64,000 nucleotides of DNA, taken from contig CAYQCE010000005.1 of NCBI GenBank assembly GCA_964415885.1, forward strand, positions 40,141-104,140, given 5' to 3'. This DNA comes from CAYQCE01 sp964415885 (GTDB lineage Bacteria > Zixibacteria > MSB-5A5 > JAABVY01 > JAHJOQ01). Of the stretch, positions 16,823 to 25,517 are shown piece after piece. The translations under genes were made by a program, and so were the position numbers. The notes under the pieces are model-generated. The model ran no database searches. It was not told the DNA's origin and saw only the letters and a list, made by a program, of their open reading frames with translations. Each line of letters begins with the position of its first letter. The first letter of the stretch is position 1.

Positions 16823-17507
16823 CAGATTCTCTCTTTCCCTTTTCCAGTGATCGGAGCTTTCGCTCGAGCGTTTCTCTCGCTATGTCCTTTCCGCCCAGCC
16901 CGAAAGCAATGGCGAGCGCGAGCACGAAACCGCCGAGCATGATGGCGAAGGTTGCCTCCACAATGCCTCGTCCCACACCGATATAGTCAGTGGCAATCGC
17001 AATGAAGAATATCAGTATGATCCCCCGGACGAGAAATGCGATCAGTCTTGCCGATCTGTACTGCGAATTGACCAGCGCTATGAGTGTCGCTCTGCCCAAA
17101 AAGCGGGATACAAAGTACCCGACCACGAAGATAACGAATGCCACCGCAAAAAGTGGTATGGCTGCGACGGTAGATGCCAGAAGTCGGTTCAGGGTTTCGA
17201 CATGCAGGAATGACACCGCCAGAATCAGGTGCAGGAAGAGGACGAGCCAGTAGAAGACTCTGCCGAGCAGCATCACCGGCGTCTGGTCATACCAGGCTTT
17301 CGAGACAATTGACGACAGCCCGATCCGGTAGGCGAGCACGTTAAAACTCAATAGACCGGCGATCAGGATCACGAGTTTCTTAACAAGATACGCCAGCAGC
17401 AAACCGACCAGCAAGGTTGCAACGAAGAGCAGCAGCCGGGGTGCCATCTCTAACAACGGCGATACCGCCTCCAACGCCGGATCTATTAGAATTTCCTGTA
17501 TATCCAC
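16803..17507 (-). CDS. TM-helix-repeat / MscS-related membrane protein in osmolyte operon
   Basis: This 234-aa protein has about five predicted membrane helices. Helices such as LLLFVATLLVGLLLAYLVKKL and the C-terminal pattern FVLALAIAFGLGGKDIARETL resemble the conserved TM-helix repeat proteins (PF05552) and the pore-lining helix of MscS channels, without the MscS cytoplasmic beta domain. It begins with GTG at 17507, with GGAGG 6 nt upstream. Placement inside an operon for compatible-solute synthesis suggests a role in sensing or releasing turgor. The C-terminus is charged (KLRSLEKGKRESDE). Function is inferred from context. Confidence 0.72.
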   Translation of the reverse strand: MDIQEILIDPALEAVSPLLEMAPRLLLFVATLLVGLLLAYLVKKLVILIAGLLSFNVLAYRIGLSSIVSKAWYDQTPVMLLGRVFYWLVLFLHLILAVSFLHVETLNRLLASTVAAIPLFAVAFVIFVVGYFVSRFLGRATLIALVNSQYRSARLIAFLVRGIILIFFIAIATDYIGVGRGIVEATFAIMLGGFVLALAIAFGLGGKDIARETLERKLRSLEKGKRESDEISHL

Positions 17508-17532
17508 AATGCACCTCCATTCATTCTACCAC

Positions 17533-18795
17533 TTACCATCGAGAGATGAGATACTCCTTCTGGTTGAGAAACTCCCGGCACAACTCTTCAAGCTTCTCTT
17601 CGACCTCCTCTGAATCAGCTTCCTGCGTCGCATTTATGAAACCCGCCGTCCGCCCGAGATAGAGTGGAGTAAGAGATCGAACCAGGTGCTCGGGGTGCAT
17701 TACTCTATGATGATAACCGAGAGCATACTGATATACTATCTTCACCCAGAGTTCATCCGGGAATTCAAAGTCGCTGACGGCAACGCGTGCCATCATCTTC
17801 AAACGGTCGATGCAATTGTAGTCGAGGATAGCCCGCCAGACCGGCATCATCTCCTCAACGCCATTCTGAAACGAGGTTACGAGCCTCTCCAGATTGACAT
17901 TCACCGGTTCCACTCCAACCTCGAAGCGGAAACCGTACTGCATGATGTCGCTGCTCTGCTTTGCGTTCTTCCAAACATCGTCGTGTTTCTCCATCAGGTA
18001 GAAAAGCGAACCGACTACCTGAACGAGCATCGATGCGAGGTCCGCACCCGGATCCTTCGGTGCGTGAATCTTGGCTCCGAGAAATGACTGGCACACACGA
18101 AAACCGTCTGCGATCGCTGTCGTCGACATCCAGATATCAATCCCGAATCTGGCGATATCGGTGTCGAACTCGCCCACCTTGATATAGTGTGACGCGAGCT
18201 CGCCGGAGAATCCGAAATCGCCGCCGATCGGTTGACGAACCGGGACTCCGTACAGTGTACGGGTCAGAGGATATACGATTGAATTCGTAATGGTGCCGTC
18301 GTACTTGTGCCGTTTGTACAGCGGCGCCACGAAATCATAGTTTTTCTTAAGAACAGGCGTTAACAGCAGCTCTACCCACTCCGGGGTTATGCTGCGCAGG
18401 TCCGAGTCGACAACGGCGACGGCTTTTGCTCCCAGGGTCTCCGCAATCTTGAAAATCGTACGAAACGCCGAACCTTTACCGGGAATACCGCGGTAATTCG
18501 TGCTGATTCGGTGAATCGTATAGATAGGGTGCTCCACCAGCACGGTTTCGAGATCGTCAATCGCGGCATCCATTACTACATTCGGTGTACCGTCTGATGA
18601 GCCGCCGTCGGAGTTGATGATCACGGCATTGTAATCGCGGAAATACTTCATTATCCCCGCGTTGACGGCGTTAATTACATGATGGATCGTATCAGAGTTG
18701 TTGAAACTTGGGACGCCGATCACAATATCAGTCTGGCCGATCGACTCGATCTGCTTCTTGAGCTTCCTGCCGATTAGGTTGAACTTCGAGCTCAT
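17533..18795 (-). CDS. Family-2-like glycosyltransferase, candidate mannosylglucosyl-3-phosphoglycerate synthase
   Basis: This 420-aa GT-A enzyme has IVIGVPSFNN at the nucleotide-sugar site, NSDGGSSDGT, and the metal-binding DSD in AVVDSDLRSITPEW. The acceptor loop GIPGKGSAFRTIF resembles the GT81 G-x-GKG motif. It follows a GpgS-like synthase by 9 nt and precedes an MPGP-type phosphatase. Petrotoga makes mannosylglucosylglycerate by adding mannose to glucosyl-3-phosphoglycerate before the phosphate is removed, so this is the best candidate for that second step. An unrelated sugar donor is possible. A C-terminal helical domain extends past residue 300. Confidence 0.72.
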   Translation of the reverse strand: MSSKFNLIGRKLKKQIESIGQTDIVIGVPSFNNSDTIHHVINAVNAGIMKYFRDYNAVIINSDGGSSDGTPNVVMDAAIDDLETVLVEHPIYTIHRISTNYRGIPGKGSAFRTIFKIAETLGAKAVAVVDSDLRSITPEWVELLLTPVLKKNYDFVAPLYKRHKYDGTITNSIVYPLTRTLYGVPVRQPIGGDFGFSGELASHYIKVGEFDTDIARFGIDIWMSTTAIADGFRVCQSFLGAKIHAPKDPGADLASMLVQVVGSLFYLMEKHDDVWKNAKQSSDIMQYGFRFEVGVEPVNVNLERLVTSFQNGVEEMMPVWRAILDYNCIDRLKMMARVAVSDFEFPDELWVKIVYQYALGYHHRVMHPEHLVRSLTPLYLGRTAGFINATQEADSEEVEEKLEELCREFLNQKEYLISRW

Positions 18796-18804
18796 GCTTT
18801 ATCT

Positions 18805-20016
18805 TTATGATTTGTTGTCGAGATCAACCGCCTCTCTGAGTTGCTTCATGAAGTCAGGCTTGGCGGAGGTTACGCGGTTCCAGTTTGGTATCACGGGTGC
18901 GCTGCGGGGGTTGTCCCAGAAAGCCTTCGTGGCTATCTCTATGCTTCGCGCGAATGTCTCGACCGCACTCGCCTCGCCGTGCCTGTCGAACTCGAGGTTA
19001 TTCACAGCGGCATCGTGCTCGTACTGCCGGATCGTGTCCTGCGCCATCTGAAGGTAGGTCATTTCGAATGTGTGAAAGAGCCCGCGTGTAAATATCGCGC
19101 CTTCATGTGCAAGGAATCTAAGAACCGACTTTGCTATGTCAATTGACATCTTCATCAATCCCTGCGTCGGATCGCCGGGAGAAAGCTCCTGGTGCTTGTG
19201 CTCATACTTGTCAGTCAGGTCCACCTGGCAGATACGGTTCTGTACCGCATTCCTGAACACTTCGGACAGTGTACCGACCTCAAGCCCCCAGTCGCTCGGG
19301 ATTCTGTTTACTCTCGCCAGGTGAACATCCAATGAGAATTCGCCCGCGAGCGGATACCTGAAGCTGTTCAGGTAGTTGAGCAGCGGCAGATGCCCGAGTA
19401 TCTTAATGAGAGATCGAATCATCGGAGTGAAGAACAGCCGTGTAACACGTCCGTGCATTTTGTGCGTTACCCTGCTGTAATAACCCTTGCAGAACTCGTA
19501 GCCGAGATTCGGATTAGACAGCGGATAGCAGAGTCTCGCGAGCAATGCGCGGTCGTAGGTGAGTATGTCGCAATCGTGCAGCGATATAACTTCGCTTGTT
19601 GAGTTCGCTATGACATATCCGAGAGCAATCCAGACCGATCTGCCCTTGCCATCCTCGCCAATTTCGAGGCCTTCCTTCTGAAGCTGCTCGTAGAGATTGC
19701 GGATTCTTTCGCCACTCGACCAGACAATCGTGACTTTATATGGAAGCTCCGAGACTATTCGCTTTGCTTCCCGGAATTGCATTGCATTCGTTTTATTCAT
19801 AACGAGCACGTACTCGTTTACGTAGTCAACCCCTTTGAGCGTCTCCAGTATCTTCGGGAAAGCCGGGCGCTCAAATTCCGCGAATACCGCCGGGAGTACC
19901 AGTGCAAGCGGGCGCACCTTGTTGAACTCCCTGAGTTCCGCCTCGAGTCCCTTGTAGTTCTGTTCGCCAATCCGGTGCAGTGTCGTAATCGTACCGTTCT
20001 GATAAAAGTCGCTCAT
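18805..20016 (-). CDS. gpgS: Glucosyl-3-phosphoglycerate synthase (GT81)
   Basis: This 403-aa protein resembles GpgS enzymes, which transfer glucose from a nucleotide sugar to 3-phosphoglycerate. Visible motifs are LALVLPAVFAEFERPAFP at the start of the Rossmann part, GKGRSVWIALGYV (phosphoglycerate/nucleotide loop), and the metal-binding DCD in SLHDCDILTYDR. The PLAGEFSLD and DWGLEVGTLSEV stretches are typical of GT81. It is the first gene of the osmolyte operon, with a GAGG/TGAGG ribosome site. Glucosylglycerate-type solutes protect against salt, heat or nitrogen stress. It is about 70 residues longer than mycobacterial GpgS, like the Persephonella type. Confidence 0.85.
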   Translation of the reverse strand: MSDFYQNGTITTLHRIGEQNYKGLEAELREFNKVRPLALVLPAVFAEFERPAFPKILETLKGVDYVNEYVLVMNKTNAMQFREAKRIVSELPYKVTIVWSSGERIRNLYEQLQKEGLEIGEDGKGRSVWIALGYVIANSTSEVISLHDCDILTYDRALLARLCYPLSNPNLGYEFCKGYYSRVTHKMHGRVTRLFFTPMIRSLIKILGHLPLLNYLNSFRYPLAGEFSLDVHLARVNRIPSDWGLEVGTLSEVFRNAVQNRICQVDLTDKYEHKHQELSPGDPTQGLMKMSIDIAKSVLRFLAHEGAIFTRGLFHTFEMTYLQMAQDTIRQYEHDAAVNNLEFDRHGEASAVETFARSIEIATKAFWDNPRSAPVIPNWNRVTSAKPDFMKQLREAVDLDNKS

Positions 20017-20340
20017 CCTCAGTTCACCTCGAATTCTGGTAGAATGTCAGCCCGATATCAGTATCAATATAGTATCATCCCTCTAAAATGGCAAACAGGC
20101 GGCAGTCACGGATAGTTTCCTGTTTGATGCATTCTTTGTTCAGCCGTCATAATATCAGGAGGCAGCCTGATGTCGACCTCTTCGGAAGTACCCTCACCGC
20201 CAGAGGATTAGAGCTAACGTTTGGACCCTATGCACGGTTTCGTGAACCCCGCATCTGTACGGAGTGTTTAACGGTCGGGATCGTTCACGCGATGACGTGA
20301 TAGTGAGCGGCTCGATTTGCAGCAGGCGTGGTAACAACAT
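20017..20340. other. Intergenic region with no recognised gene
   Basis: This 324-nt divergent region separates the osmolyte operon from the propeller-like gene, so promoters for both should be here. I see a small inverted repeat (ATCAGG/CCTGAT near 20155) but no convincing -35/-10 pair, RNA structure or small gene. Confidence 0.4.
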
Positions 20341-21366
20341 TTGAAACATCTTGTTTACACAAATTTGGCGATTGTCCTGACTATCATGTCTTGGACATCA
20401 GTTTCCGCCGGCGAGGCAGCTTTCATCGATCATTCGCCGACTGTCATAGATGCAGAAGAGTATGATATCTCCTTGAATACTGTTCTCTCGGGGCTCGAAC
20501 AATCGTTGATGAGTGTCGCGTCATCCGGCGATAGGATTGTTGCCATAGGCGAGGACGGACTCATGTTGAATTCGACTTCGGGGCTTGATTGGGACTCTCT
20601 TCGTCCCACCGCGCGGATGGCATTCTATGACATCTCCTGGACAGACGATCACTTCCTCGCTCTGGCGCACGACAATGTTTATCCCTGGCCGAGTTTTTTG
20701 ATTTCGCGCGAGGGGTACACGTGGATGTCGGCGTTCGATGTTCCCCCAGCCTCTGAAGGTCTCTACTCCTCTGCATTCTCAGGACAGCGATATCTTGCGG
20801 TGGGATATGGTGGACAGGTCTTCTCTTCATCGGACGCACTCTCATGGAGAATACAGGTCGAGCCATCGGCTACTCTCGATCGAAACCTGTTCAGCGTCAT
20901 ATGGGCAGATAGTGTCTTCGTCGCATCGGGAGAAATGTGGCTCAGTAGCGCAAACGAGTGGCAAGGCACTGTCGGTATGTCGCGAGACGGTACCGAGTGG
21001 ATATGGGAGGGCATCGACAGCACCTGTCTGCTGTTTGATCTGGCTTACCATCACGGTCGCCTCTACGCCGTGGGATATATCGGAAGCTGGGGTCAAAGCA
21101 GGGCGGTTATTGCATCGACTGACAGGGAAAAAATCTGGACTACTCGCGTCTTCGACAACGCCGAGTATTTCCGTGCGATCGAATCATTCGGCCGGGGCCT
21201 GATAGCCGCGGGATCGGGCGGAGCGGTTGTGGTCAGTTCAGACGGCAATTCGTGGAAGAGAATCGAGAGCGGTACTGATCAGCCGCTGAACGATATTGCG
21301 ATCGCAAACGGCTCCGTGATCATAGTCGGAAAGTCGGGCACTATTCTCCGCTCAGTGCTGCAATAA
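20341..21366 (+). CDS. Secreted beta-propeller-like protein (BNR/Ycf48-like repeats)
   Basis: This 341-aa protein begins with TTG, with a weak ribosome site, and a signal peptide ending SVSAGEA. It has about six repeats of the pattern VASSGDRIVAIGEDGLMLNSTSG..W, with the later copies VGYGGQVFSSSDALSW, ASGEMWLSS, AVGYIGSWG, AAGSGGAVVVSSDGNSW and VGKSGTILRS. This spacing resembles BNR/sialidase-type or Ycf48-like propellers. The binding partner is unknown. It sits between the osmolyte operon and an MscS channel on the same strand as the latter, 82 nt upstream. Confidence 0.65.
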   Translation: MKHLVYTNLAIVLTIMSWTSVSAGEAAFIDHSPTVIDAEEYDISLNTVLSGLEQSLMSVASSGDRIVAIGEDGLMLNSTSGLDWDSLRPTARMAFYDISWTDDHFLALAHDNVYPWPSFLISREGYTWMSAFDVPPASEGLYSSAFSGQRYLAVGYGGQVFSSSDALSWRIQVEPSATLDRNLFSVIWADSVFVASGEMWLSSANEWQGTVGMSRDGTEWIWEGIDSTCLLFDLAYHHGRLYAVGYIGSWGQSRAVIASTDREKIWTTRVFDNAEYFRAIESFGRGLIAAGSGGAVVVSSDGNSWKRIESGTDQPLNDIAIANGSVIIVGKSGTILRSVLQ

Positions 21367-21454
21367 CGCCTGCAATTCCACTCACAATTTTCTTTTCAAT
21401 TCACGGTTCAGTCTATACCTTGGTGAACACGTTTGACAAGCCGGAGATTTGTGC

Positions 21455-22723
21455 GTGGTTGAGTTTTTGCAAAACTGGCTCGTAGATCAGGGACTCTCGA
21501 CAGAAGTCGCGAGAATTGTGCGGTGGGTCACGCTCGGACTCGGGGTGCTCCTCCTGTCTCTGCTTGCGGACTTCATAGCGAAGCGGATTCTGTTAGCCAT
21601 CGTTGATGCGTTCATTCGCAAGACGCGGACGAGCTGGGATGACGCCCTCCGAGATCACATGGTATTCGATCGGCTCTCGCAGATCGCGCCTGCGATCGTG
21701 ATATATGTTTCAGCGGGGTTGTTTGATTCGGCACAACCGATTATCGAACGGCTGTCGATGGCATACATGGCTTTCATCGGGCTGTTCGTCTTCTTCTCAT
21801 TCCTCAATGCCGTACACGACATTTACCGAGAGTATGACATTTCGCGTCAGCGACCGATCCGCGGCTACCTGCAGATCGTAAAAGTCGTAACTGCTGTTCT
21901 CGTGTCTATAGTCGCCATAGCAGCCGTACTCGGCCGAAGCCCGCTCGTTCTGATCTCCGGGCTCGGTGCGATGACCGCGATATTGATTCTCGTGTTCAAG
22001 GACTCAATCCTCGGTTTGGTCGCATCGATTCAGTTGACATCGAACGATATGGTAAGGATCGGCGACTGGATTTCGATGCCGAAATACGGTGCGGACGGCG
22101 ATGTGATCGACATCACGCTTGCGACGGTGAAAGTCAGAAATTGGGATCGCACGATCTCGACAATCCCGGCGTATGCACTCATCTCCGATTCGTTCGTAAA
22201 CTGGCGGGGGATGCAGGAGTCGGGTGGCAGGCGGATCAAGCGCTCGATACATATCGATATGACAACCATTAAATTCTGCAACGAGGAGATGATTGGGCGA
22301 TTCAAGAAGTATCGGTATATCAAGGACTATCTGGAAGCGAAGATAGACGAAATCAACAGATACAATGTCGAAATCGACGCCGATCTCAATGAGCTTATAA
22401 ACGGCAGACGACTCACGAATATTGGCACGTTCCGTGCCTATGTCGAGGCGTATGTCAAGAACCACCCAATGGTCAACAAGGAAATGACCATGATGGTCCG
22501 ACAGCTTCAGCCCGGACCGGAGGGTCTGCCAATCGAGATTTACTGCTTCTCATTGGACAAGCGCTGGGTTTACTACGAGGGGATCCAGGCGGATATTTTC
22601 GATCATATCCTCGCCATAGTGCCGCTCTTTGACCTCCGCGTATTTCAGAAACCCACCGGGATGGATCTAAAGCCCCTGATAACTCAGTTCGGATCGGGTG
22701 AATCGCCGAATCAACCGCACTGA
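21455..22723 (+). CDS. MscS-family mechanosensitive channel (YbdG-like)
   Basis: This 422-aa channel protein opens under membrane tension to release solutes. It has four or five N-terminal helices. The pore helix is visible as GLGAMTAILILVFKDSILGLVASIQL, followed by the beta domain with MVRIGDWISMPKYGADGDVIDITLATVKVRNWDRTISTIP. The length and long C-terminal domain match YbdG/YnaI-type channels. GTG at 21455 is preferred to TTG at 21449 because GGAG lies 8 nt upstream. It stands next to the compatible-solute operon, which fits a role in hypo-osmotic release. Confidence 0.9.
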   Translation: MVEFLQNWLVDQGLSTEVARIVRWVTLGLGVLLLSLLADFIAKRILLAIVDAFIRKTRTSWDDALRDHMVFDRLSQIAPAIVIYVSAGLFDSAQPIIERLSMAYMAFIGLFVFFSFLNAVHDIYREYDISRQRPIRGYLQIVKVVTAVLVSIVAIAAVLGRSPLVLISGLGAMTAILILVFKDSILGLVASIQLTSNDMVRIGDWISMPKYGADGDVIDITLATVKVRNWDRTISTIPAYALISDSFVNWRGMQESGGRRIKRSIHIDMTTIKFCNEEMIGRFKKYRYIKDYLEAKIDEINRYNVEIDADLNELINGRRLTNIGTFRAYVEAYVKNHPMVNKEMTMMVRQLQPGPEGLPIEIYCFSLDKRWVYYEGIQADIFDHILAIVPLFDLRVFQKPTGMDLKPLITQFGSGESPNQPH

Positions 22724-22810
22724 TCGCAACTTCACAGGTTATCTCCCCGTTAAATCGATTAAATGAACCCATGCTGGGGGACTTGTTAAAAAAGAGAGGG
22801 TAGTGAAGCT

Positions 22811-22850
22811 CGGTCAGCTCCTTCCCGCCGCAGACGGGTGTGACCTGACA
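22811..22850 (+). repeat. Hairpin-2 remnant of the nested-hairpin repeat
   Basis: CGGTCAGCTCCTTCCCG...CGGGTGTGACCTGAC forms the outer GGTCAG/CTGAC and inner CCCG/CGGG stems seen in the larger copies at 14051, 25361 and 51550. Only hairpin 2 is present. A GGGGACTTGTTAAAAAAG segment just upstream (about 22794) resembles the terminal repeat of the element at 47990. Confidence 0.5.
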
Positions 22851-22931
22851 GTATAGCCGCATAAACAAAAACCGATGCGATTTTCATGTCTGAGGCCACA
22901 GAAGTGGTTGCTTCCAATGACTTGCGAAGAG

Positions 22932-23235
22932 GGACGTTTCATGCAGATAGGACTGCCCTCTCCCGAGATTCTCTGCTATGTTGTAGGGCTTCTGAAATCG
23001 TGTGCGGAATCTGCATTTTCATCGGGTTTGCGACTCGACCTGCAGCGATCCCAATGATAACGATTATGATCGCAGCGCTTGCAGCTACGAGGCTCCCGCT
23101 CCTGTCAACCTCCAGCTTCTGGGAATTCGCCTATCCTGTGAGAATCGAATTCGCGCTTCTCATGTCGAGCATGTTTCTCCTGATTCGCGGCGGAGGTCTT
23201 TGGTCGCCGGACACTAAGATCGAGAAACGGCGTAT
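22932..23235 (+). pseudogene. DoxX-family membrane protein, frameshifted and 5'-truncated
   Basis: One frame encodes FMQIGLPSPEILCYVVGLL (from about 22935). The next frame continues EIVCGICIFIGFATRPAAI and ends RGGGLWSPDTKIEKRR. Together these match the second half of DoxX/SURF4-like membrane proteins (GLP.P.....GL.EI..G..L..G..TR.AA). One missing base near 22992-22995 (CTTCTGAAATC; an extra G would restore LLEI) breaks the frame. The N-terminal helix is not found in any frame, and the downstream frame runs through a terminator hairpin before stopping at 23362. The gene is therefore most likely dead. Confidence 0.7.
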
Positions 23236-23294
23236 CGAGAGAGAGATATATACGGCACAATCTCGGAGGAATCGGTGTCAGGATAGGAGTATAG

Positions 23295-23326
23295 CAGACA
23301 AAGAAGGCAGGCTCATGCCTGCCTTC
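23295..23326 (-). terminator. Rho-independent terminator of the porin-like gene
   Basis: GAAGGCAGGC (23303-23312), a TCAT loop and GCCTGCCTTC (23317-23326) form a perfect 10-bp stem. On the minus strand it is followed by TTTGTCT. It lies 25 nt after the stop of the gene at 23352. Confidence 0.75.
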
Positions 23327-23351
23327 CATTTAATTGTCGATTCGTTTTATT

Positions 23352-24104
23352 CTACAGGCTGAATCCGACCACCATATACGCGACTTCCGGTGAGGGATTA
23401 ACTATGAACGATGCAAATACCGGCAGAGAGAACGTATTCGAGATCGCGATTTCTTTCGTTGCCGTTAGACCGACATTGATGATCGTGAGTTCATCCGCCG
23501 GGTACATCGCAGAGCCATAGTAGTAAGGGTTGTCTTCACTGCCGCCCGTTCCACCTGCGAAGAAGTTCAGGTCCACATCCCCGAGTTTAACCGGATAATC
23601 GAGCTGGAAATATGTGTTGTTGCCCTCTTCGTTGTGTACATTGACGAATGCCGAAAACGTAATCGGGAATTCTTCCGGGCCGGTAAATGACGCCCCGATT
23701 TCGATGAGATGCGCTCCGGGTCCGTCCTCATCGTCCGCATCATTGAAATTCGAGAGCTTGATGCCCGCATTAGGATAGTAGTAGTCGGTCACGATAGCGG
23801 ATAGCGAGTAGCCCCCTTCGAATTCGTAGGTGTAGCTCAGCCAGAAGTCAATCTCATCGATCTCCGTGGCATTGTTCGACAAGCTGTAAGCTCCCCATGC
23901 ACCGAGTTCGGCGCCGTACCAGTTGAATGCTATCGATGGCTGGACACTCGGTGCGTCTCCGACATTGAGTCCTCGCCAGATGTAACGATTGACGACGTCG
24001 GTTCCGACGCTCGCCTCGGGCATCTTGAGCTCTTCGGCCTGTGCCGCGCCAAAGGCGACCAACAGCACCATTATCCCGATAAGTGTAGATACTCGCCTTG
24101 CCAT
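23352..24104 (-). CDS. TorF-like putative porin (250 aa)
   Basis: The protein has a signal peptide (residues 1-23, ending AQAEE). The first strand, ASVGTDVVNRYIWRGLNVGD, is the hallmark of the TIGR02001/TorF-type outer-membrane family. About ten amphipathic strands follow, rich in Tyr, Phe and Asn, and the last residues (VAYMVVGFSL) form a barrel-closing strand. An acidic Asn/Asp loop (FNDADDEDGPG) is probably surface-exposed. A GGAGG site lies 7 nt before the ATG. A transport role is likely but its substrate is unknown. Confidence 0.75.
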   Translation of the reverse strand: MARRVSTLIGIMVLLVAFGAAQAEELKMPEASVGTDVVNRYIWRGLNVGDAPSVQPSIAFNWYGAELGAWGAYSLSNNATEIDEIDFWLSYTYEFEGGYSLSAIVTDYYYPNAGIKLSNFNDADDEDGPGAHLIEIGASFTGPEEFPITFSAFVNVHNEEGNNTYFQLDYPVKLGDVDLNFFAGGTGGSEDNPYYYGSAMYPADELTIINVGLTATKEIAISNTFSLPVFASFIVNPSPEVAYMVVGFSL

Positions 24105-24388
24105 TTGGGATCCTCCATATCCTTATGTTCACAAATTCTTGCCTTAGTACGTTGATGCAGCTTTCAAAAGAAAGCCGCGAAACTGAATCTCACTTAAATA
24201 AGTGCATGCACCGGAGTCAACCAAAACAGTTAAGCGTCCGATCATTGCAGCTTCACGGTTACCCGCGAGTTCAGTCCGGAAGGACTTGATACTTTCTTTT
24301 TACCCGACTCGGGGAACTACTTTCGTCACAAATCGCTTGTGGATAACGTATTTGGGAGGTAATATTGGGGCTGCTTTGAGAGAGGCCT

Positions 24389-24859
24389 ATGGACAAGCTG
24401 TTTCACGCTATCATATTATCGATGCTTCCGGTCGCTGAACTCCGCGGCGGGATACCGTACGCGGTCGCGCACGGATTCTCTATCCTTGTCGCATACGGCG
24501 TCTGTGTTCTCGCGAATATGCTCGTGATTCCGATCCTGTTCGTGTTTCTCGAAACCCTGCACCACCAATTCTATCGTATCAAGCTCTATCGCTGGCTCTT
24601 CGACAAATGGGTGCTGAGGACTCGGAAGAAGGCGGAAGAGAAGGTCGCGAAATGGGGATATGTCGGTGTGATGCTCTTCGTCGCAATACCGCTTCCGGTG
24701 ACCGGAGCATACACAGGCACTCTCGCGGCGTGGCTTCTTCGGCTTGAGAAACGGAAGGCGTTCCCTTATTTGGCGCTGGGTGTTGTTATAGCCGGAGTTA
24801 TCGTCAGCATCGCCACGGCAACCGGGCTCAAGGCATTCGAGATATTCATGAAGGGTTAG
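24389..24859 (+). CDS. Small multidrug export family membrane protein (COG2426)
   Basis: This 156-aa membrane protein shows the family signature ML-PVAELRGGIPYAVAHG near the N-terminus, a conserved acidic/Arg/Pro motif in PF06695 proteins, and a second conserved segment VAIPLPVTGAYTGTLAAWLL (about 108-128). It has four to five helices with a charged cytoplasmic loop (KWVLRTRKKAEEK). Despite the family name, the transported substrate is not established. A GAGAGG site lies 3 nt before the ATG. It converges with the next gene, overlapping by 4 nt. Confidence 0.85.
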   Translation: MDKLFHAIILSMLPVAELRGGIPYAVAHGFSILVAYGVCVLANMLVIPILFVFLETLHHQFYRIKLYRWLFDKWVLRTRKKAEEKVAKWGYVGVMLFVAIPLPVTGAYTGTLAAWLLRLEKRKAFPYLALGVVIAGVIVSIATATGLKAFEIFMKG

Positions 24860-25290
24860 GCGGAATCTCCTACCTCCGAGACAGTCTCCACGATACGATC
24901 TCCTATCTTCCGCTCACGAAAGAACATCTTCGACAGATAGTAGACAAAATCCTCGAGAACGGCCTTGCGTCTGAAGTCATCGATCTCCGCCGCCCGTGGA
25001 TCGGCTTTGAATTCCGGGCTGCCAATTAACTCAGACAGGATGGAATCGATTGAGACATCGGTACCAATCCCTGGATTTGCAGGGAAGCTCTCAACTTGCC
25101 GGTTCATACGTGAAATGAGCGCGAAGAGGAAGTACTCCTCGGGAAGGTTGTTTTTATGAAGCTCCGACAAAGTCAATTGAACAAGCGTTAGCACATCGGT
25201 CCCAAGATACTCGCCGATGCCCTTCTTACCGTACCTCACTCCCAAAGCGAGCACATATCGAGCCGCAGTAAGTCGATCAATATCCGTCAT
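24856..25290 (-). CDS. Conserved hypothetical protein (144 aa)
   Basis: This soluble, mostly helical protein has no signal peptide or membrane segment and a clear CAGGAG ribosome site. It has a Leu-rich first half (LALGVRYGKKGIGEYLGTDVLTL) and an acidic C-terminus. I do not recognise the family. It converges with the small multidrug export gene, overlapping it by 4 nt. Confidence 0.6.
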   Translation of the reverse strand: MTDIDRLTAARYVLALGVRYGKKGIGEYLGTDVLTLVQLTLSELHKNNLPEEYFLFALISRMNRQVESFPANPGIGTDVSIDSILSELIGSPEFKADPRAAEIDDFRRKAVLEDFVYYLSKMFFRERKIGDRIVETVSEVGDSA

Positions 25291-25360
25291 TGATGCTCCT
25301 GGATATTATGTATGAACAAACAGGCCGGGGGATAGTGGCTGTCCCACAAGTCCCATGCCT

Positions 25361-25475
25361 GGTTGCGGCAGATCGGTAAAGCCCATGTTTATCTGCGATT
25401 TACTAACGGTCAGCTCACTCTCGCCTGCGGCGAGCAGGAACTGACCAAACCGATCTACGCACTTGTGCGACTGCC
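25361..25475 (+). repeat. Nested-hairpin dispersed repeat, copy 2 (hairpin 1 deleted)
   Basis: The copy starts GGTTGCGGCAGATCGG, lacks most of hairpin 1, keeps a diverged spacer (CTGCGATTTACTAACGG), and has an intact hairpin 2 at 25408-25446 with inner stem CTCGCC/GGCGAG. The tail ACTTGTGCGACTGCC aligns with ACTTGTGAGACAGCC in copy 3. Confidence 0.65.
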
Positions 25476-25517
25476 TCGATACATCCACCCGGCCGTTAGA
25501 GCAGTTGTGTGCTTGCT

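Noticed and set aside
22886..23362. Intact 158-aa gene in the DoxX region
   Set aside because: The DoxX similarity starts only part-way, its N-terminal half is in another frame, and the frame reads through a terminator hairpin.
24100..24388. Promoter for the porin-like gene (TTGACT with TTAAGT on the minus strand)
   Set aside because: The -10 match is too weak to list as a feature.
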